Positions 11,900-24,388 of a stretch of DNA of 64,000 nt are shown piece by piece (position 1 is the stretch's first letter; every line of letters starts with the position of its first letter). The translations under genes and the position numbers were made by a program. The notes under the pieces were generated by a model. That model was given only the letters and a program-made list of their open reading frames with translations. It searched no databases and was not told the origin of the DNA. This stretch comes from Terfezia claveryi (Eukaryota > Ascomycota > Pezizomycetes > Pezizales > Pezizaceae): the NCBI GenBank assembly GCA_015179025.1, contig WHUX01000108.1, forward strand, positions 118,507-182,506. The letters are read 5' to 3'.

Positions 11900-13470
11900 G
11901 CGTGGATGATAGACCTATGTAGTGTAAAGAATCTAAATTATTTTTACCTTGAGGTCGTGAGTACCTAGGTAGCCGTTACCGGCCTATTTGAAAATTTCCT
12001 GAGAATCTTTCTCCGGAGATTCAACTAGACCTTTGGTATTTGAACCAAGTGTTCCGAACCAGTGGAGCCCAATATAAGGCTTGCAGATTTTCTGAGAGGC
12101 TAGAGTTAAAACATAAATTCCTTATCTGGTGTAATTGAGAGTCCATAATAAATTACCTGCTCCGGTAAATATAAACCTACTATAGCACCAGAAATCAAGT
12201 ACCTGAATACCCAACACCAGACATTCACAACCACATCTACTCAACACCGGAGACAAACTGAAGCCCTAATGTGCGTAGTCTGTATTTCATAACATTCAAA
12301 AAAAAATACATGACAGGGTGCTAAAGCGCCATGCATATGAAGCTTGAGGATTCGGTTTTGGAAAGAGACTTGAATGTTGCTCCCGTATGTTGTACATTGT
12401 TACGCAATCCCTATATACCAGAATACGATATAGGTATGGAATACTCAAACCTTAGATATCACAATACATATTTGCGCTAAAATCTATCTATTATAGCTAA
12501 TACCCGGCATAGCAAATAGTGTGGGGTTCGTTGCAGAGATGGGAGGAGGTGGCGAAACATCTTCAGGGTAGAGCTCAAGTGCTCCTATATTTGGTGCCCA
12601 ACAAATCCTTGCTCCTTGCTTTACCTAGGATTTCTTGAGTATATATCTTTTCTATCACCAGCGAACAATAGGAAGGAATTAAACAATCTGGAGCAGCATA
12701 GATTTGTGTAATTGCCCTATTAGGTATAAAGCTACGAATTCTGAGTCTTATTAACTTAAGAACCAACCACCTCACAAACTTTCAGGTGATTTGGAAGTGT
12801 ATTATGTTGGTTAGACCCCATACAAGTACTTACCAAGATCTCATCATCTGATGATACCATGGACGACAAAATACATTTTCAACATACTATTCACAACCCC
12901 AAAGAATATGCTGACATAATGACTCTGCAGCCTACCAATATCATACTAACCGAAATTAATTTTGTTTTGCGTTTGAAGACTACAGTATGTAGTCCGTTTT
13001 GATGGAGTGGCTTGGTACTGGTAGTTCACTAGCCAAGCCTCCCTTTAAGTCTACCAATATCTGCTAGTCCAATTCATGAAAGCACCAGAGAAATCGATTA
13101 CGTAACAAATACATCAATACATACGTATATCCAACATCAAACAAAACAAAAAACCAAAACAGCATAAATAAAACTGACAAGACATATAAAACAAAACAAG
13201 CGAAACAATGTTAATGTATGAGGTCGTAGCTACTCAATATCCCACTTTCAACAATCATGAAGACCATATATCCCATCCTTGCGAACAATTATATTTCCCA
13301 TTCCTTAAGCCCAGGTCCTCATTATCCACAATCCATTGATGACCTTGTTCATATGCCTAACCTGTAACCTCATCTATATCCATCATATGTACTATCCAAT
13401 TACTTCCCATGACCAGCAATTGTTGTCCCCAAAGGTGTTGGGGACGTCCGTACCCTGATGCGATCCGGTA
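11900..13470. other. Intergenic, no recognised content
   Basis: No credible coding frame. The sequence is AT-rich and without obvious repeats beyond short A-runs (for example 12298-12305). Part of it is the 3' flank of the minus-strand zinc-finger gene ending at 13478. Confidence 0.4.
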
Positions 13471-13477
13471 CCATTAT

Positions 13478-14931
13478 CTAGCTCAGGCCCAGATGCTGCC
13501 CCAGGATCCTTGGATCTATCGTTTCGTCAACCAGCTGTGGGCCTCCAAAGTACCCACCAGGTGTTTGTGTAGGATGGAAGTAATAATGGGCCTCCAGATA
13601 TTGTAGCCCACTGGCAGGGCTATTGGTGTCTATATCACGGTCACTGGCAGGGCTATTGGTGTCTATATCACGGTCACTGGCAGGGCTATTGGTGTCTATA
13701 CCACGGTCATGTCCAATGTCTTGTTGACCTAAATTATAGCCCTGTGGATAATTGGCGGCGGAGGTTGCGGTCTCAGTGTTGTATGTTGGTGCACCTTGAA
13801 AGTTCACAGGCCAAGCCCTCTGATGGATAGGGCTTTTGGGGTTGGACACCTGTGTAGGTATAGATAGTCCTGCGGCCCAATCCCCTTGTACCGCCTGATT
13901 ATTTATATCTATTGCACAGTTAGCACCAAGTCGTTGTAGTTTCAAGGATGGCCTGAACGAACAATACGAATCTCTCGCGTCAGGGTAATCCTCATGATGC
14001 ACACCAGAACTGCCTAGCCCACGAGCATAACTTGCAGACACCTCTACACCCTGCTGTGGGAAGATAAGCTCACTAGTCCCCATAGTGACCCCGGGGGATT
14101 GCGAGGCAACTGAGGTTAGGCCAGAGGCCTCAACGTTATTCAGATCCTGCGTAGACTGTCTTTGCAAACATGTCTCCTTTTCGCTCTCCTCTCCCGCTTG
14201 TCCTTGGAGCTTAGGATCTTGGTACCCATCTGCAATCGTATACACACTGTCAGCCAAGTATTCTTAAATAACTTGAGAGAAGTAAGGAAGTTATAAGTAC
14301 TAACAGTAGTGGCATTCGCATTGATCCATTATTGTCTTGATTTCTTGGTACCCGCTTGCGTTTTCAAGCTGTATCAACAAGGCTTTAAGTTCTGGAGAAA
14401 CTTCAGCAAATTCGCTGGCTACGCACGGTCTTTTCCTTTTTAAAAGTCTGTGCCTATCCAAGCCATACTTCTTGCCGAAACGCTTTCCGCAGCGTTCGCA
14501 TTGGTAGCTGTTTATGTGTCTGAGAGCATCCTCCCTACAACATGGTTAATACCAAAGTCCTTGGAAGTTATTGATAGCAACGACATCTAATAGGTAACTC
14601 ACTTGACTTTGGCGCAATCCCTAAAGCCCGACTCCGGCATAAATGGGCAACTCCCACCAAGCAATGCACACGGGTACCGCTCTCTCTTCTTCCGCCTCTC
14701 CGGCTCTTTTCTCTTCCGCCCAGTCATAATCCCTTCCATTGGATGGCTTGCATTTCTTGGGGATATAGAACCAGCCTGGGGAGGACCCTCATCGCCATCT
14801 TGCAAGCTGCTCTGGTGTTCGAGGTCCATAATGCGTTGCAGCTCAAATGAATCAAAGAAGAAAGTGTGGACAATAAACTTTTTGGTCGCGTGAGGTGAAG
14901 TCCAGAATGGTACGATTAAAGAGCGTACCAT
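13478..14931 (-). CDS. Zinc-finger protein, paralog 2 (intact, three exons)
   Basis: Exons 14931-14603, 14534-14305 and 14229-13478, with introns 14535-14602 (GTGAGT donor) and 14230-14304 (GTTAGT donor, TGCAG acceptor). The joined frame is 437 codons, giving 436 aa. Around residues 90-110 is a cysteine segment (RYPCALLGGSCPFM...DCAKVK). Exon 2 begins EDALRHINSY and carries the finger QCERCGKRFGKKYGLDRHR...KRPC (C-x2-C-x12-H-x8-C), then an alpha-helical stretch ending in QCECHYC. Exon 3 is a long Gln/Asn/Ser/Pro-rich tail with a threefold DRDIDTNSPAS repeat. It looks like a fungal nucleic-acid-binding protein of unknown target. The start is chosen at an in-frame ATG whose downstream sequence aligns with paralog 1; ATG 14829 is an alternative. 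Confidence 0.7.
13611..13709. repeat. 33-bp tandem repeat, three copies, in-frame
   Basis: Three nearly identical 33-bp units encode DRDIDTNSPAS in exon 3 of the zinc-finger gene. The unit is a multiple of three, so copy-number change would alter protein length without breaking frame. One unit differs at a single position (GTCTATACC against GTCTATATC). Confidence 0.85.
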
Positions 14932-15542
14932 GAAGGCGTAAATCACCGAAGTTTATAGTATTTCAGGCCAGCGGCGAATCTCCTTCCTCACTACTTACTG
15001 TTATGTGCTCGCGCCCATATTCATCTCTCCACCCGAGTACCCCCTGTTCCTCCAGCGGACAGTCCATCAGGGCTTGTGTGCATCAAAAAACTGTGAACTG
15101 TTAGGCCGAGTATTCCCCTGTTTCTCGGGCTCAAGCTTAAGGACTACCCATTGCAGCATCTCCCGGTGTGGAGCCACACGAAAAGAATCCATGATCAGTT
15201 CTTTCAGTCCTGAGGTAGGGCGGTAGAGCTAATATCCCATATTACATTCTTATTCGTTATGTGGATTTCATCCTCCATCGTCGAGGGCTACCGGTATGTT
15301 GGGGTGCTCAATGAAGAACAGCATCTCTCTATATATAACCAAAATTATCTACAAAGCAAAAATAGTTTAGGCCGCCATTGGGGCTGTTAGCTATACCCAA
15401 ATCTCCCCATTTGGATGGAGTTCGAGCGGAGCGAGAACCTTGAACAATAATTATCATGAGTACTTACTTAGGAATCGAACTTTCAAGATACTACCATCGG
15501 TTGAAACTCGGGGAAGGGAACGGTCCACATTACCCCGCCGCG
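14932..15542. other. Upstream flank of zinc-finger paralog 2, no other content
   Basis: No recognisable gene. This presumably holds the promoter and 5' leader of the minus-strand gene starting at 14931. No specific element can be named. Confidence 0.4.
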
Positions 15543-15571
15543 AGGGTAACTTCAACCAGACTAGGGTAACT
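15543..15571 (+). repeat. Mini-insertion 1 (CAACCAGACT family)
   Basis: Flanking direct repeats AGGGTAACT (15543-15551 and 15563-15571) enclose only TCAACCAGACT. This is the shortest member. Confidence 0.75.
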
Positions 15572-15732
15572 ACTCGGGCGTGTAAACCTGAAAAAAAGAC
15601 CACGGCGTACGCTGAGAGGAAAAATATCCTCTGGGCGTGAGAGCAGAAACATCACGGGGCTGTGGGCTCTTATAAAATGTCTGGAATTGCGGATTGCATC
15701 GGAAATGGAGCATACCTATGGGCGAACGCTCC

Positions 15733-15773
15733 TCTTTATGGTAGTCTTGTTGCAACCAGGCTATCTTTATGGT
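15733..15773 (+). repeat. Mini-insertion 2, palindromic variant
   Basis: Flanking direct repeats TCTTTATGGT (15733-15742 and 15764-15773) enclose 21 bp ending TTGCAACCAGGCTA. With the preceding T the insert is an imperfect palindrome (TAGTCTTGTTG / CAACCAGGCTA), so it could instead be two terminal repeats brought together. Confidence 0.7.
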
Positions 15774-17890
15774 GCTAACACGTGTATATGCGTATCGGTA
15801 TTAGACTGAACCAACATTAAGTGTATGTCGATAAGTTCCGTTTCGGCATGAGAAAATCCAATATCCTGAGACTGAACCCACGGTGAATTGAAAAAGTCGG
15901 GTCAGTCAATGTACTGGCAGAAATTCAAAAGAATGGGAGGCTTTCGTGAATACCTGCACCACTATACTTGAAGGGGGGTCCCAGGTTCTTAACTAGTTCA
16001 ACGTTATCATAGATTTCAGAGCCTCTCCTAATTATAACCAAGAAGCCTTGTAGCTGTGCAGACAGACAGCAGCTGGTTGTTTGTATCAATGCACTGATTC
16101 ATGATCGAAATCAACATCGATCAACTGCAAGCACGTACATCGCATTATTCTAAGGGCCAGCTGCATACGTAGCCTTGAACCCTCAGCAAAAAGGCACGAA
16201 TACCTTACTTACGCACAGTCAAGTGCAAGTAAAGCTATTTTAAGCTGCATTATCAGGTGGACCATGCAGGATTCTGCATAAGTACGAAAGCTCAGGGGTT
16301 GACTCTATATATGGAGTACCAGTCTCCACTTTACGCCTCGTGCTGAGCGGGGATTGCGCGCATGTCCAGTGCAAGGAATAGCGAGGCTGTCACCAACATT
16401 GAAGTTCGAGCCGCTGACCCAGCGCGTGTTTCCAATGGAATGCTACCAATAGTGTCCCTAAGAAGTTGCTCTCCTCGAGTTTGCACTGCTAGCACTCGAG
16501 ACAACCGATAACCGGCGATCAGTAACCGGGTGGGGAGATTAGGTGATTGTGTCGGCGCCGGTGGGCGCAATTGCAAGGCCTTGAAGGTATTATTTTGATA
16601 TCTGGCTTCACGAATACATGTCGTAACAAAATCTTAGTCAGGGATTCAGCCTCTTCCCGTAGCGAGAATCCCTGACATTTACCACCTAGGCTAGCTATCG
16701 TTCAGTCGGCAAAATACTTCCAAAGAGAATGTAGTGCGTAAATATCTAAACTCCAGCTCCATAAATACCTATGAGAACTGAGATGGAGATCATGATCGGT
16801 GGCATAGAGATGGATCCGAGTACTTAAGGACTATTTTTGGCAGATTACAACCGAGTTTCATGAAACTTGTGTTGTCCATTATTTCGAGAGAGATTGATAT
16901 TTACCTCACAAATGGATTCTGTCAAATTAAACAGCTCTACTCCCCAACCACGGACTATTTTCTTGCAGCCAGATTATTGACATTCTCCACCTAATCGAGT
17001 GCGTTCTCGGCTACCGAAGGAATCCCTGCGAACGTAAAAAAATCTCGGGTGGCAGGTGAGGGATGTATGTTCATTGATTCATATGGGTGAGGTACCTAGC
17101 CTCGTGAGATGGGGTCTATAGTACTTAGATGTATCTACGTTATGGCTCTTAGGTACCTACTTGCTGCTACATTCCATATCAAGTTATATAAGTTACATGA
17201 GGGGGAATGCGCGCAGATACATTTTTACAAATCAAATGACATTGGCATCGATGATATACAAGAAATCGCTGAGTAGTTACGCTGAGACATGCGCATGCCC
17301 GGCGCCCGCAATTTAAAAATCTTCAAGTTGTATCTCGAATTGGGCCACTAGTAGGTACATACACTCCAATGCAATCCACAGTGTATATGTACGGTATCCT
17401 AACAGAGTCTACATTGACAACTCTGCAGCAATCTGTCCTGATAAGGTATCGTGGCTGCCAAATAAAACTTTGAAAGCCTCCAGCTAGCCTAATTTCCTCC
17501 GCGATCGGCTCTGGTGTGTACACATGCGGATGCATCAAACAGTTGAAAGTTCCTCGGCTTGTCTAGGTACGTTTGATTACGCGATTTAAATTTCTGTATG
17601 CTGGAAATCAGCATGATACGTAAGCTGTACATTGTTACGGCACGGGCCGATGAAATGCATTATCGCGATATTTACTTTTTGTGGTTAGCTGCTCGCAAGA
17701 CAAGAACCAGGCTAGACTGTATGGAGCGGCCAGGAGAAAGAATTGTAGAAACAATTTGTCTCACGATTATTATACAAGTACCAAGGTGGAGGAGAGCTCT
17801 CTATGGATGTCGTTGTCAAATCAGACTATCCTTACCACATACACAGTCGTGTCAAAGGTTGATCGGACAGGTTACGTAAATGTTAACCGT
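15774..17890. other. Intergenic, no recognised content
   Basis: Small overlapping frames only, with no family recognised. No repeats longer than about 15 bp noticed. Confidence 0.35.
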
Positions 17891-17897
17891 TACTCGT

Positions 17898-17948
17898 CAC
17901 TTCAATTCAGGAGGAGGGTCGTGCAACCAGACTACAGTACACTTCAAT
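17898..17948 (+). repeat. Mini-insertion 3
   Basis: CACTTCAAT is duplicated (17898-17906 and 17940-17948). The insert contains GGGTCGTGCAACCAGACTA. If four mismatches are allowed, the duplication extends to 16 bp starting TAC and the insert shrinks to 26 bp ending CAACCAGAC. Confidence 0.65.
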
Positions 17949-18575
17949 GTGGTTGTCTTGTGAATGCCATTCGTTATCCGCCGCAATTTGTGCCGGTTGA
18001 ATTGGACATTGAACCGGATTAGCGTTATAAAACGTTACAAGTATACTACATAGTGAGATGCATGAATCCTTACGTCATACTAACAGTATATGCAACTGAA
18101 TATAAGGAAAAGCGAAACGAAACATAGGCTGTACCAGGAATGGCTGTTGACTTTTACCGTGTATACGGATCAGTGTTTGCAACTATATCACAGTCAACTA
18201 TTTTTTATATATATATCTCAGAATTTCCTCCAGTCGAGGTCCTTCCTTGACTTCACTTTTATTCCAACCAATCAAGCAACTTGCCACTTATTTTCCTCCA
18301 GTCGGAGCCTTTCCAGGTCCGAAGAATATTATTTATAATAGATGTATACTTGTAAACCTAGATAAGCAACCTAGATAAGCGAAGATGGAGAGCAACTTTT
18401 TCCCCTAGAATTGTAATCTCGTGCCAATTGTGACGAAGACACGGACGCCACTACAAAGTACATTCAAACCAACTGACACCAGATAGATATCAATTCAAAT
18501 ATACAAAAGAAATCTAGCCATTTCTAGCAAAATTACAACAGCTCTGGATCCAGGCAGCCCACCTTCTTCCCAACT
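17949..18575. other. Intergenic, no recognised content
   Basis: Nothing supportable. A duplicated GTCGRAGCCTTTCC / GTCGAGGTCCTTCC-like motif occurs around 18230 and 18300. Confidence 0.3.
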
Positions 18576-18579
18576 TCTC

Positions 18580-19330
18580 TATGTGTATGCAAGCCGAGCT
18601 AGTACATGTCGTCCTGTTTTCTCATACTTTCCGCACTTCCGATGAGTTGGGTCAACATCACAATTCAGTACTGTCGTCAGGTTTGCCACTTTCCTTTCCC
18701 AGTCCTGCACTGAGTGTAGTTAATCAGCGCTTTTCGGTTCCACCGAATTGCCCTTCCTATCCCGGCCTCTTCCATTCCTGTTTCTATCCCCCTTCCGTCA
18801 CCTGTGGCCTTCTCCGCCCCCTTCTTTGCCATCTGGTCCGCTCTCTCATTTTCCCTAATCCCCCATATGTGCATTTAACCATCTGCCCCTCTACCGATTC
18901 TTCTCCTTTTTTTAACTCTCCTCTAAAACCCTCTTAAGGTCGTATGCCTTAGGTTTTCCTCTTTCCCCGCCTTGATCACTGCCGTGATGCCAGCTTGAGA
19001 ATCGGAGAGAAGTAAGGCTTTCCCCTCTGGGGCAGCCTTCAGCGCTCCTTTCATCCTCGCTATCTCCCCATCAGCTAACTTCCCAATTAAAGCATATCCC
19101 TCCGTCCCTTTTCCATAGCTCCATCCTGCTCCTACCCTCCGCCCTCTCCTATCGGATAGTTAACCCTCTCGCCTTCTCCCCGTCTCTTGGATTTGCTCTT
19201 CCCAAGCCCATGACGCCAAGTCCGCTTTGCTTTCAGTCGTACGGTCTCCACCTATACGCTCTCCACATTTCCCCTGAGACTCAGTCTCTTCATTCACTCA
19301 TCGCGCAACATTCCTGCTCTATCAGCAATG
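18580..19330 (-). pseudogene. LINE RNase H domain relic
   Basis: On the minus strand with frame breaks: GKALLLSDSQAGITAVIKAG (near 19030-18960) carries the RNase H LSDS motif, and the downstream HIWGIRENERADQMAKKGAEKA (18874-18810) matches the W-x-GH-x-GI-x-GNE-x-AD motif, with the GH histidine position altered to IW-GI. A C-terminal piece WNRKALINYTQCRTGKG follows. It is a Tad1-type LINE fragment. No flanking duplication or tail found. Confidence 0.65.
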
Positions 19331-20753
19331 GCAGTCTCAATTGATGTGAACTCGTCCTTTAGGAGTCCTCGAAGTCATTAAATTGCCTGCCTCCCTCCTC
19401 AAGCTTTTCGTCTCACACCCCCCCCCTTCTCCCTCCGGCCTGTAATACATATCTGGGTTAGAAGGTCCCCGCACGCAGTTGGGTTCCTCATTATTTTACT
19501 TATCAACCTGCCTGTGCCGCTTCCATTGCCATTCGTGGGGTTTTGACTCTCACAGATCTGGCTCACATCGACCCGATGTCAGTACCCAGGCAGTGTACGT
19601 TCCGATTGATGGTGTTGATGGTGGCTCCTCATGGACTGCAATTGTCAGCACCAGTACCATTGGGTCTTGAATATTCCGAATATCTATATGTATAAAGAGT
19701 AGTCAATTACCTCCCCATACCCCGAACTATGCCCCTCAAACTCTCATTCAATCCTAGTACTTATCTCAAATCACACTTCCTACCTGAATAGTGGGATACT
19801 ATGCAGCTCCCAGGATCCCTAATATTCTAATTCTGTTCCCTTTCTTTCTTTGTCGTCCTTATCTCCACAGCACTGCTCGCAATAGTACACCGGCAATGGC
19901 CCACACCAATGACGACTACTGCTCCAACCCCAACACTAACCGAACTTTATGCTCGGCGGAGCAGAAGCTTTGTGTTGATCCCAATGAGGCTTGATGCAAA
20001 TCAGCCGACACTTGCTCTTCCAGCCCCCACGCTATCATCTGCTTTGATATGACTGCTAGGAAAATCTGCAGAAGACCTGCTACGGCGAATATGTCTATGC
20101 AAACACATAAACACATCTCGAGGGTGCTCCTAATTGTCGGTGTTCAATTGTGAAGTACTTGTGGTATTTGCTGATTCCAGCAGACTGAACTTGAAATAGA
20201 TTGGAAAAGGTGTTAGCTATATGCGATTTAGATTCTTCACACAGTTATGCTGGAGATCTCCAGAGTTTATCCAGTCCCCAGGGTTCCTACAAGTTCAGGG
20301 AATAGTACAACAAAAGACCTAATAGGAATCAAAATATTCTGCACAAGCCTATACCTATATAGCAACATTAAAGTAATGGCCCTAACGGCCAAAAAAAAAA
20401 GCGGGAGCCCTAATAATGCAAAGGAGCCTAATACATCTGCAACAGTTCAACATAAATCATCTTTCCTCACAATACAAGTTTCAAGCTAAAATATTCACAA
20501 GCTCTATCTATTTTCTCTTTTCAGTCAGTCCACGTTATTGTCGCCGCATTGCACAAAAATTTGCCTTGTGTGAGCCTGCCTAAGGTGTCAGTGTTGAAAG
20601 GGATTCTTAGAACTACTAGAACTCACTCCTTCCTATTGCTGTGCAAACACTTACACATTTGACTGCAATCCATATTCATCTTCATCGCTCACCTAGTTGG
20701 ATCTCCCTACGCCTACCCTACATATTTAGATACTTAATAAGGGTTCTCTTGAC
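19331..20753. other. Intergenic, with one possible coding relic
   Basis: Apart from the cysteine-rich frame listed at 19893-20154, I see only non-coding sequence and an A-run at 20391-20400. Confidence 0.35.
19893..20154 (+). pseudogene. Possible small cysteine-rich protein relic
   Basis: From ATG 19893 the frame gives seven or more cysteines (DDYCSNPNTNRTLCSAEQKLC, then CKSADTC, IICFD, KICRR), interrupted by one TGA (19992-19994, explained by CGA-to-TGA), and ends at about 20154. No clear signal peptide adjoins the ATG. It could be chance; I do not recognise a family. Confidence 0.2.
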
Positions 20754-23185
20754 CTAGTCGTCGTCATCCCGGTGGCGACTAAAAGGGTACCTCTTTCGAT
20801 TTTTGATCGCCACGACCTCCATCGTCTCCTTCTGATATTCCCGGAGATATGCCACTTTTTTCTCACTATAATTCGCTCCGTTTGGAATAGAAAACTGCTT
20901 CGTGGTACTACTGTCGAATAAGCGTTTGAATACAGCTTCTACGAAATCTTGATGCCAGTCATCGACACAAACCAAGCTAGGGTTCTCCAAGGCCAGGATT
21001 TCTTGTCTCATGATATCTCTCATGGTGGAAAACCGACCGGCCCAATATGCCATTGAGCAACGCCACTCTGATGGCTCTATGTTTGGGTTAATGTCAGTAT
21101 TATGACTCCCGATACCTTTAGGCGCCTATAACGAGATGAATGATTAGCTGACATTCTAATTTGACTAGATAGAAAATGACGGCTACAATGCCTTACATCG
21201 CTTCGAAGTAACCTCACGATGGAGTGCGGGCCGGCTCTCGCCTCCCTTGCGAGCGGCAGCAATGACGTGTCGGTTTTCCTACGCCTAGCATCAATCATAC
21301 TGCTGCCACTCGTCTTAACAGGACTCTTCCTAGCCATTTCGAGATTATTATTTTTTGGCCAAGGTGGGAAGCGTCCCCCATCTGGATTCTGGTATTTATA
21401 AGTCTCCTCTGGGTTTGATTTTTTCTGGTAACCTTTACTGACTGGCAACTTGAGATTCTCCTTTGCCTCTGAGACCTTACGGCGGACAGCCCCCGGGGTG
21501 TTTGGATTATAGATACTGAACTGTTCAGTGCCAGCACAGCTCTGTCGACGCTGAGTGGTACTTGGTCCAAACAGAGTATGTACCTGGGGATCGGCAGGTG
21601 CAATGTCCTCACTAGAAAGTTCTTTGCCCTTCCCTTGGAAATATTGCCGCAAGTTCAGCTTGGAATTCGTATACCACCCCTTCAGCACAGGCCCAGACGG
21701 CTTACCATCTAGTAAATCGGAACCAAAAGTGACTAATGGGGGATAGGTGGTTGTTGGTTGTTGGAGGTCTTTCAGTATACCAGAACTGAGTGCTTCAAAT
21801 TTTCTCACTTTCTCCAAGACCGTTCCTGTCCTCTTCATGAAAATCCGCTTCTCCTTCTCGAGTGCCTGGGTGGTAACTCCTTCTTCTATCTTGGTCGCAA
21901 CCTTCGAAGTATTATTGCCCCACGAAAAGTTCCTAGTGCCTAAGTTCCTTATATACCCTAGAGATTTACTCGCTTGTTTTCCAGGTAGTGAAACATTTGG
22001 CTTTGATGCCGCTTGAGGGGTACATTTTGATTCAACACAGTGTGAATATGTGTCCTCTTCCTCCAGGGGGGAACCCTCAGTAGTGGCCCTTAGACTACAA
22101 GCTTCGTTTCTTTCCCTTCTCATAAGGCGCAGTTGCTGGTTGGTAGTTGATCTGGTTTGCACCTGAGAGATTGGTTGACCCTCAGGCAATCGACCCTGAC
22201 CCCCGATATGCGACCCAAGTGTTGCTTCTTGGCCATTGTGAGGCTGCTGAGCCACCAGGTCGGTCCTGTATTCGTCCTGTATCGGTTTGCTCCTCTGCAA
22301 TATCTCCAGCTCATCCACTTGTATATATCCTGTTTCTACGACATGTGCTTCAGGCCTTTGAAACCTTAATGATACCTTGCGCTTATAGCCGTCATGAGAG
22401 TCGTGGTTTTGCACAGCGGCAAAGCCGAGCCCCCGGAGGGGTATATCATCTTCTGGGCCCAAGACATGAGACCGACTATTCTTATATTGCATGGTGAAAT
22501 ACATTGGCGTAAGCGCCTCCTCGGATGTCATCACAGGGCTGCTGCTAGCCTCTTCTTTATCACGACCCATATCCCTTGAAGTTGTCACCTCTCGCCTCTT
22601 CGGATTGCTCTGAATCAATGGTTGAGATTTAGCGGCATCGCGGCGTCCAAACAACTTGCGTGGAGACAGAGAGTCGATTGCTGTTCCTTGTACTGGTAAG
22701 CGAGATCTGAGATGTTGTTGTTGGCGTTGATGTTGTTGTTTACTTTCTAATGGGCTCGCATATTGCGCAATAGCAGCGAACCGAACCACGGCCGGGCGGG
22801 GGAGTGGTAGTCGCTCAGGGCTCGGTGTTTGATTATACTGCTCACGGAGTTCCGCCATCAGCGGGGATTCGAAGGCGGAAGGCGGTTGAGGTGTGGAGCC
22901 TACAGCCGATGGCAGAGACACACCACAGAGATTAGGGCGCTTGTGGTGAGGTTTTGCAGACTTCTGCCCGGGCCTGTTGGACTCGTCCTGATATCGGCCT
23001 CGCTTCGGTGGATCCTTGGGTGAAGCAGGAACGAAATTCCGACCCAAAGGTTCAGACGGGAGTGGGGTGATGTAGTTGTTTGTTTGCCGGCGTGCAGAGG
23101 CTTTAGGCCGTTGTGGGCTACGATTGAGAGAGATTTTCGGCTTTGGAAGCTTAGAGTGGGGTGTGTGTGACAGGCGAGGAGACAT
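20754..23185 (-). CDS. Uncharacterised 791-aa protein with C-terminal YWAGRF motif
   Basis: Two exons, 23185-21133 and 21076-20754, with a 56-nt intron (GTTATA donor, CTGAC branch site, ATAG acceptor). This choice keeps the frame open (792 codons with stop). The upstream in-frame extension to 23221 has only a TTG, so ATG 23185 is preferred. The first 680 residues are basic, Ser/Pro/Gln-rich and probably disordered (KQQHQRQQQH, repeated SPRK/SPK motifs, possible phosphorylation sites). After the splice the sequence PSEWRCSMAYWAGRFSTMRD resembles a conserved WxGRF block that I recall at the C-terminus of many uncharacterised Pezizomycotina proteins. It is followed by a helical region and a basic/acidic tail ending RHRDDDD. 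No enzyme motif is visible; the role is unknown. Confidence 0.7.
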
Positions 23186-23514
23186 GTGGAAAGGAAGGGT
23201 AAGTGTGTATTGGACTTTCAATTTAACCTCTATTGTGGGCTGTTTTTTTTTGAGGTGAATGTGGGATGGAGAAACAATGAGTGGGTTTCGTTGTGATTAG
23301 GTTAGTTTGTGTTGAAGTTTGTTTTGACCAAGATTATGACGCTTGCAGTCTGGCTGCAACAGGGGGATTTGTTTACATTTTGAACTTTCACGTGCAACTC
23401 TAAACAGTTTTCTGCAAACTTTTCTTTCTTTCTGAATATCCCACGCTCAGCTCAGCACTTCGGCTTTCGCAGACCTTTTTTAACGCACTTGTATATCATC
23501 AAATACCCCCCCCC
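23186..23514. other. Promoter/5' region of the 791-aa gene
   Basis: Divergent flank upstream of the minus-strand gene. It includes a T-run (23242-23250) and C-tract near 23505. No specific site identified. Confidence 0.35.
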
Positions 23515-23576
23515 AGGAGCCTTCCCCTTACCGGGACCGAACAGGAGTAATGAGTATTTAGAAAAAAAAAAAAAAA
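23515..23576 (+). mobile_element. Extremely truncated LINE tail (copy F)
   Basis: About 62 bp match the LINE terminus: a degenerate stem-loop (TTCCCCTTACCGGGACC), then GAGTAATGAGTATTTAG and 14 A residues. The closest relative is copy E at 49.45 kb (minus). No target duplication was seen. Confidence 0.7.
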
Positions 23577-23745
23577 TTGCAGAAGGTGCCTAGGCTCAGA
23601 ATCCATTCAGCGACTCATCATGGCCTTAGGCTAAGTATATGCAACACTGACTAAAAAACAATTCAATCTATTGTTTGAATTCCATGAACTACTCACATTG
23701 CCACGATGCCAAGACTCAATAGCTGTAACATATAGCAAATCCTAT

Positions 23746-23793
23746 GTAAGCAGGTAGTCTAGTTGCACAACATCTCGAAGAGAGTAAGCAGGT
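23746..23793 (-). repeat. Mini-insertion 4 (minus orientation)
   Basis: GTAAGCAGGT is duplicated (23746-23755 and 23784-23793). The 28-bp insert read on the minus strand ends GTGCAACTAGACT, and its upstream part (TCTTCGAG) resembles mini-insertion 7 (TCTGCGAG). Confidence 0.75.
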
Positions 23794-23819
23794 TATATTC
23801 ATCAATAGACCCTTGAATA

Positions 23820-24290
23820 AACTTCCTCATATCATTCCAGGCCTTCAAGCGATCACCACTGCAGAAGGTCTCAGGAACAACTTACCAGAGCCAGACGAGC
23901 CAATCTAAGAAACTACCCAGCGGCTTTGGAATCACGAACGTCGATTACGCCCTCTCAGCCTACACCTGGGTCAGGACTAGTCTTGTTGCATTATCCCTCG
24001 CTTGCTAGTCTGGTTGGCACCTGGCTTGCACTAGCCCCTCGGTAGAGAGTCAGGACCAACCGCGGTCCCTTCAACTCCTGCCTCTAGCACATGGCAGAGC
24101 TGATTCCCCCGAGTCCCCCAGAGCGGCAACCCTAGTGAGCACAGATCGCATGTACATTTAATTTTCGAGTGCCCTAGCTTCAATATAGAAAGAGCAGAGT
24201 TCAGCAAGCTGGGTGGACCTGGATTACCCGGTCTGGAGGAAGGATAACGATGGAGCGGAATCGTGGGATGTTTATTCTCCGACGTCTACC
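23820..24290 (+). pseudogene. LINE C-terminal relic containing a mini-insertion
   Basis: Plus-strand remnants of the LINE C-terminus: YALSAYTWVRTS (about 23946-23980), then after non-matching sequence SGNPSEHRSHVHLIFECPSF (24121-24183) and a GLPGLEEG segment, aligning with ALSAYTW...CGHPSE...FDCPRF of copies C and D. Mini-insertion 5 lies inside. Stops and frameshifts present. Confidence 0.6.
23996..24029 (-). repeat. Mini-insertion 5 (minus orientation)
   Basis: CCTCGCTTGC and CCTGGCTTGC (one mismatch; 23996-24005, 24020-24029) flank TAGTCTGGTTGGCA. On the minus strand a second, related TGCAACAAGACTA lies immediately downstream, so this may be a small tandem. Confidence 0.65.
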
Positions 24291-24358
24291 AGAGGGTCAA
24301 TAGTAGCTCAGTCAGACAGTGTTTTTTTTCTACTTCCTTATCTGTGTCTCCCTTCCAT

Positions 24359-24388
24359 AGTATTTTCCCAACCAGACTAAGTATATTC
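24359..24388 (+). repeat. Mini-insertion 6
   Basis: AGTATTTTC (24359-24367) and AGTATATTC (24380-24388), one mismatch, flank CCAACCAGACTA. Confidence 0.65.
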
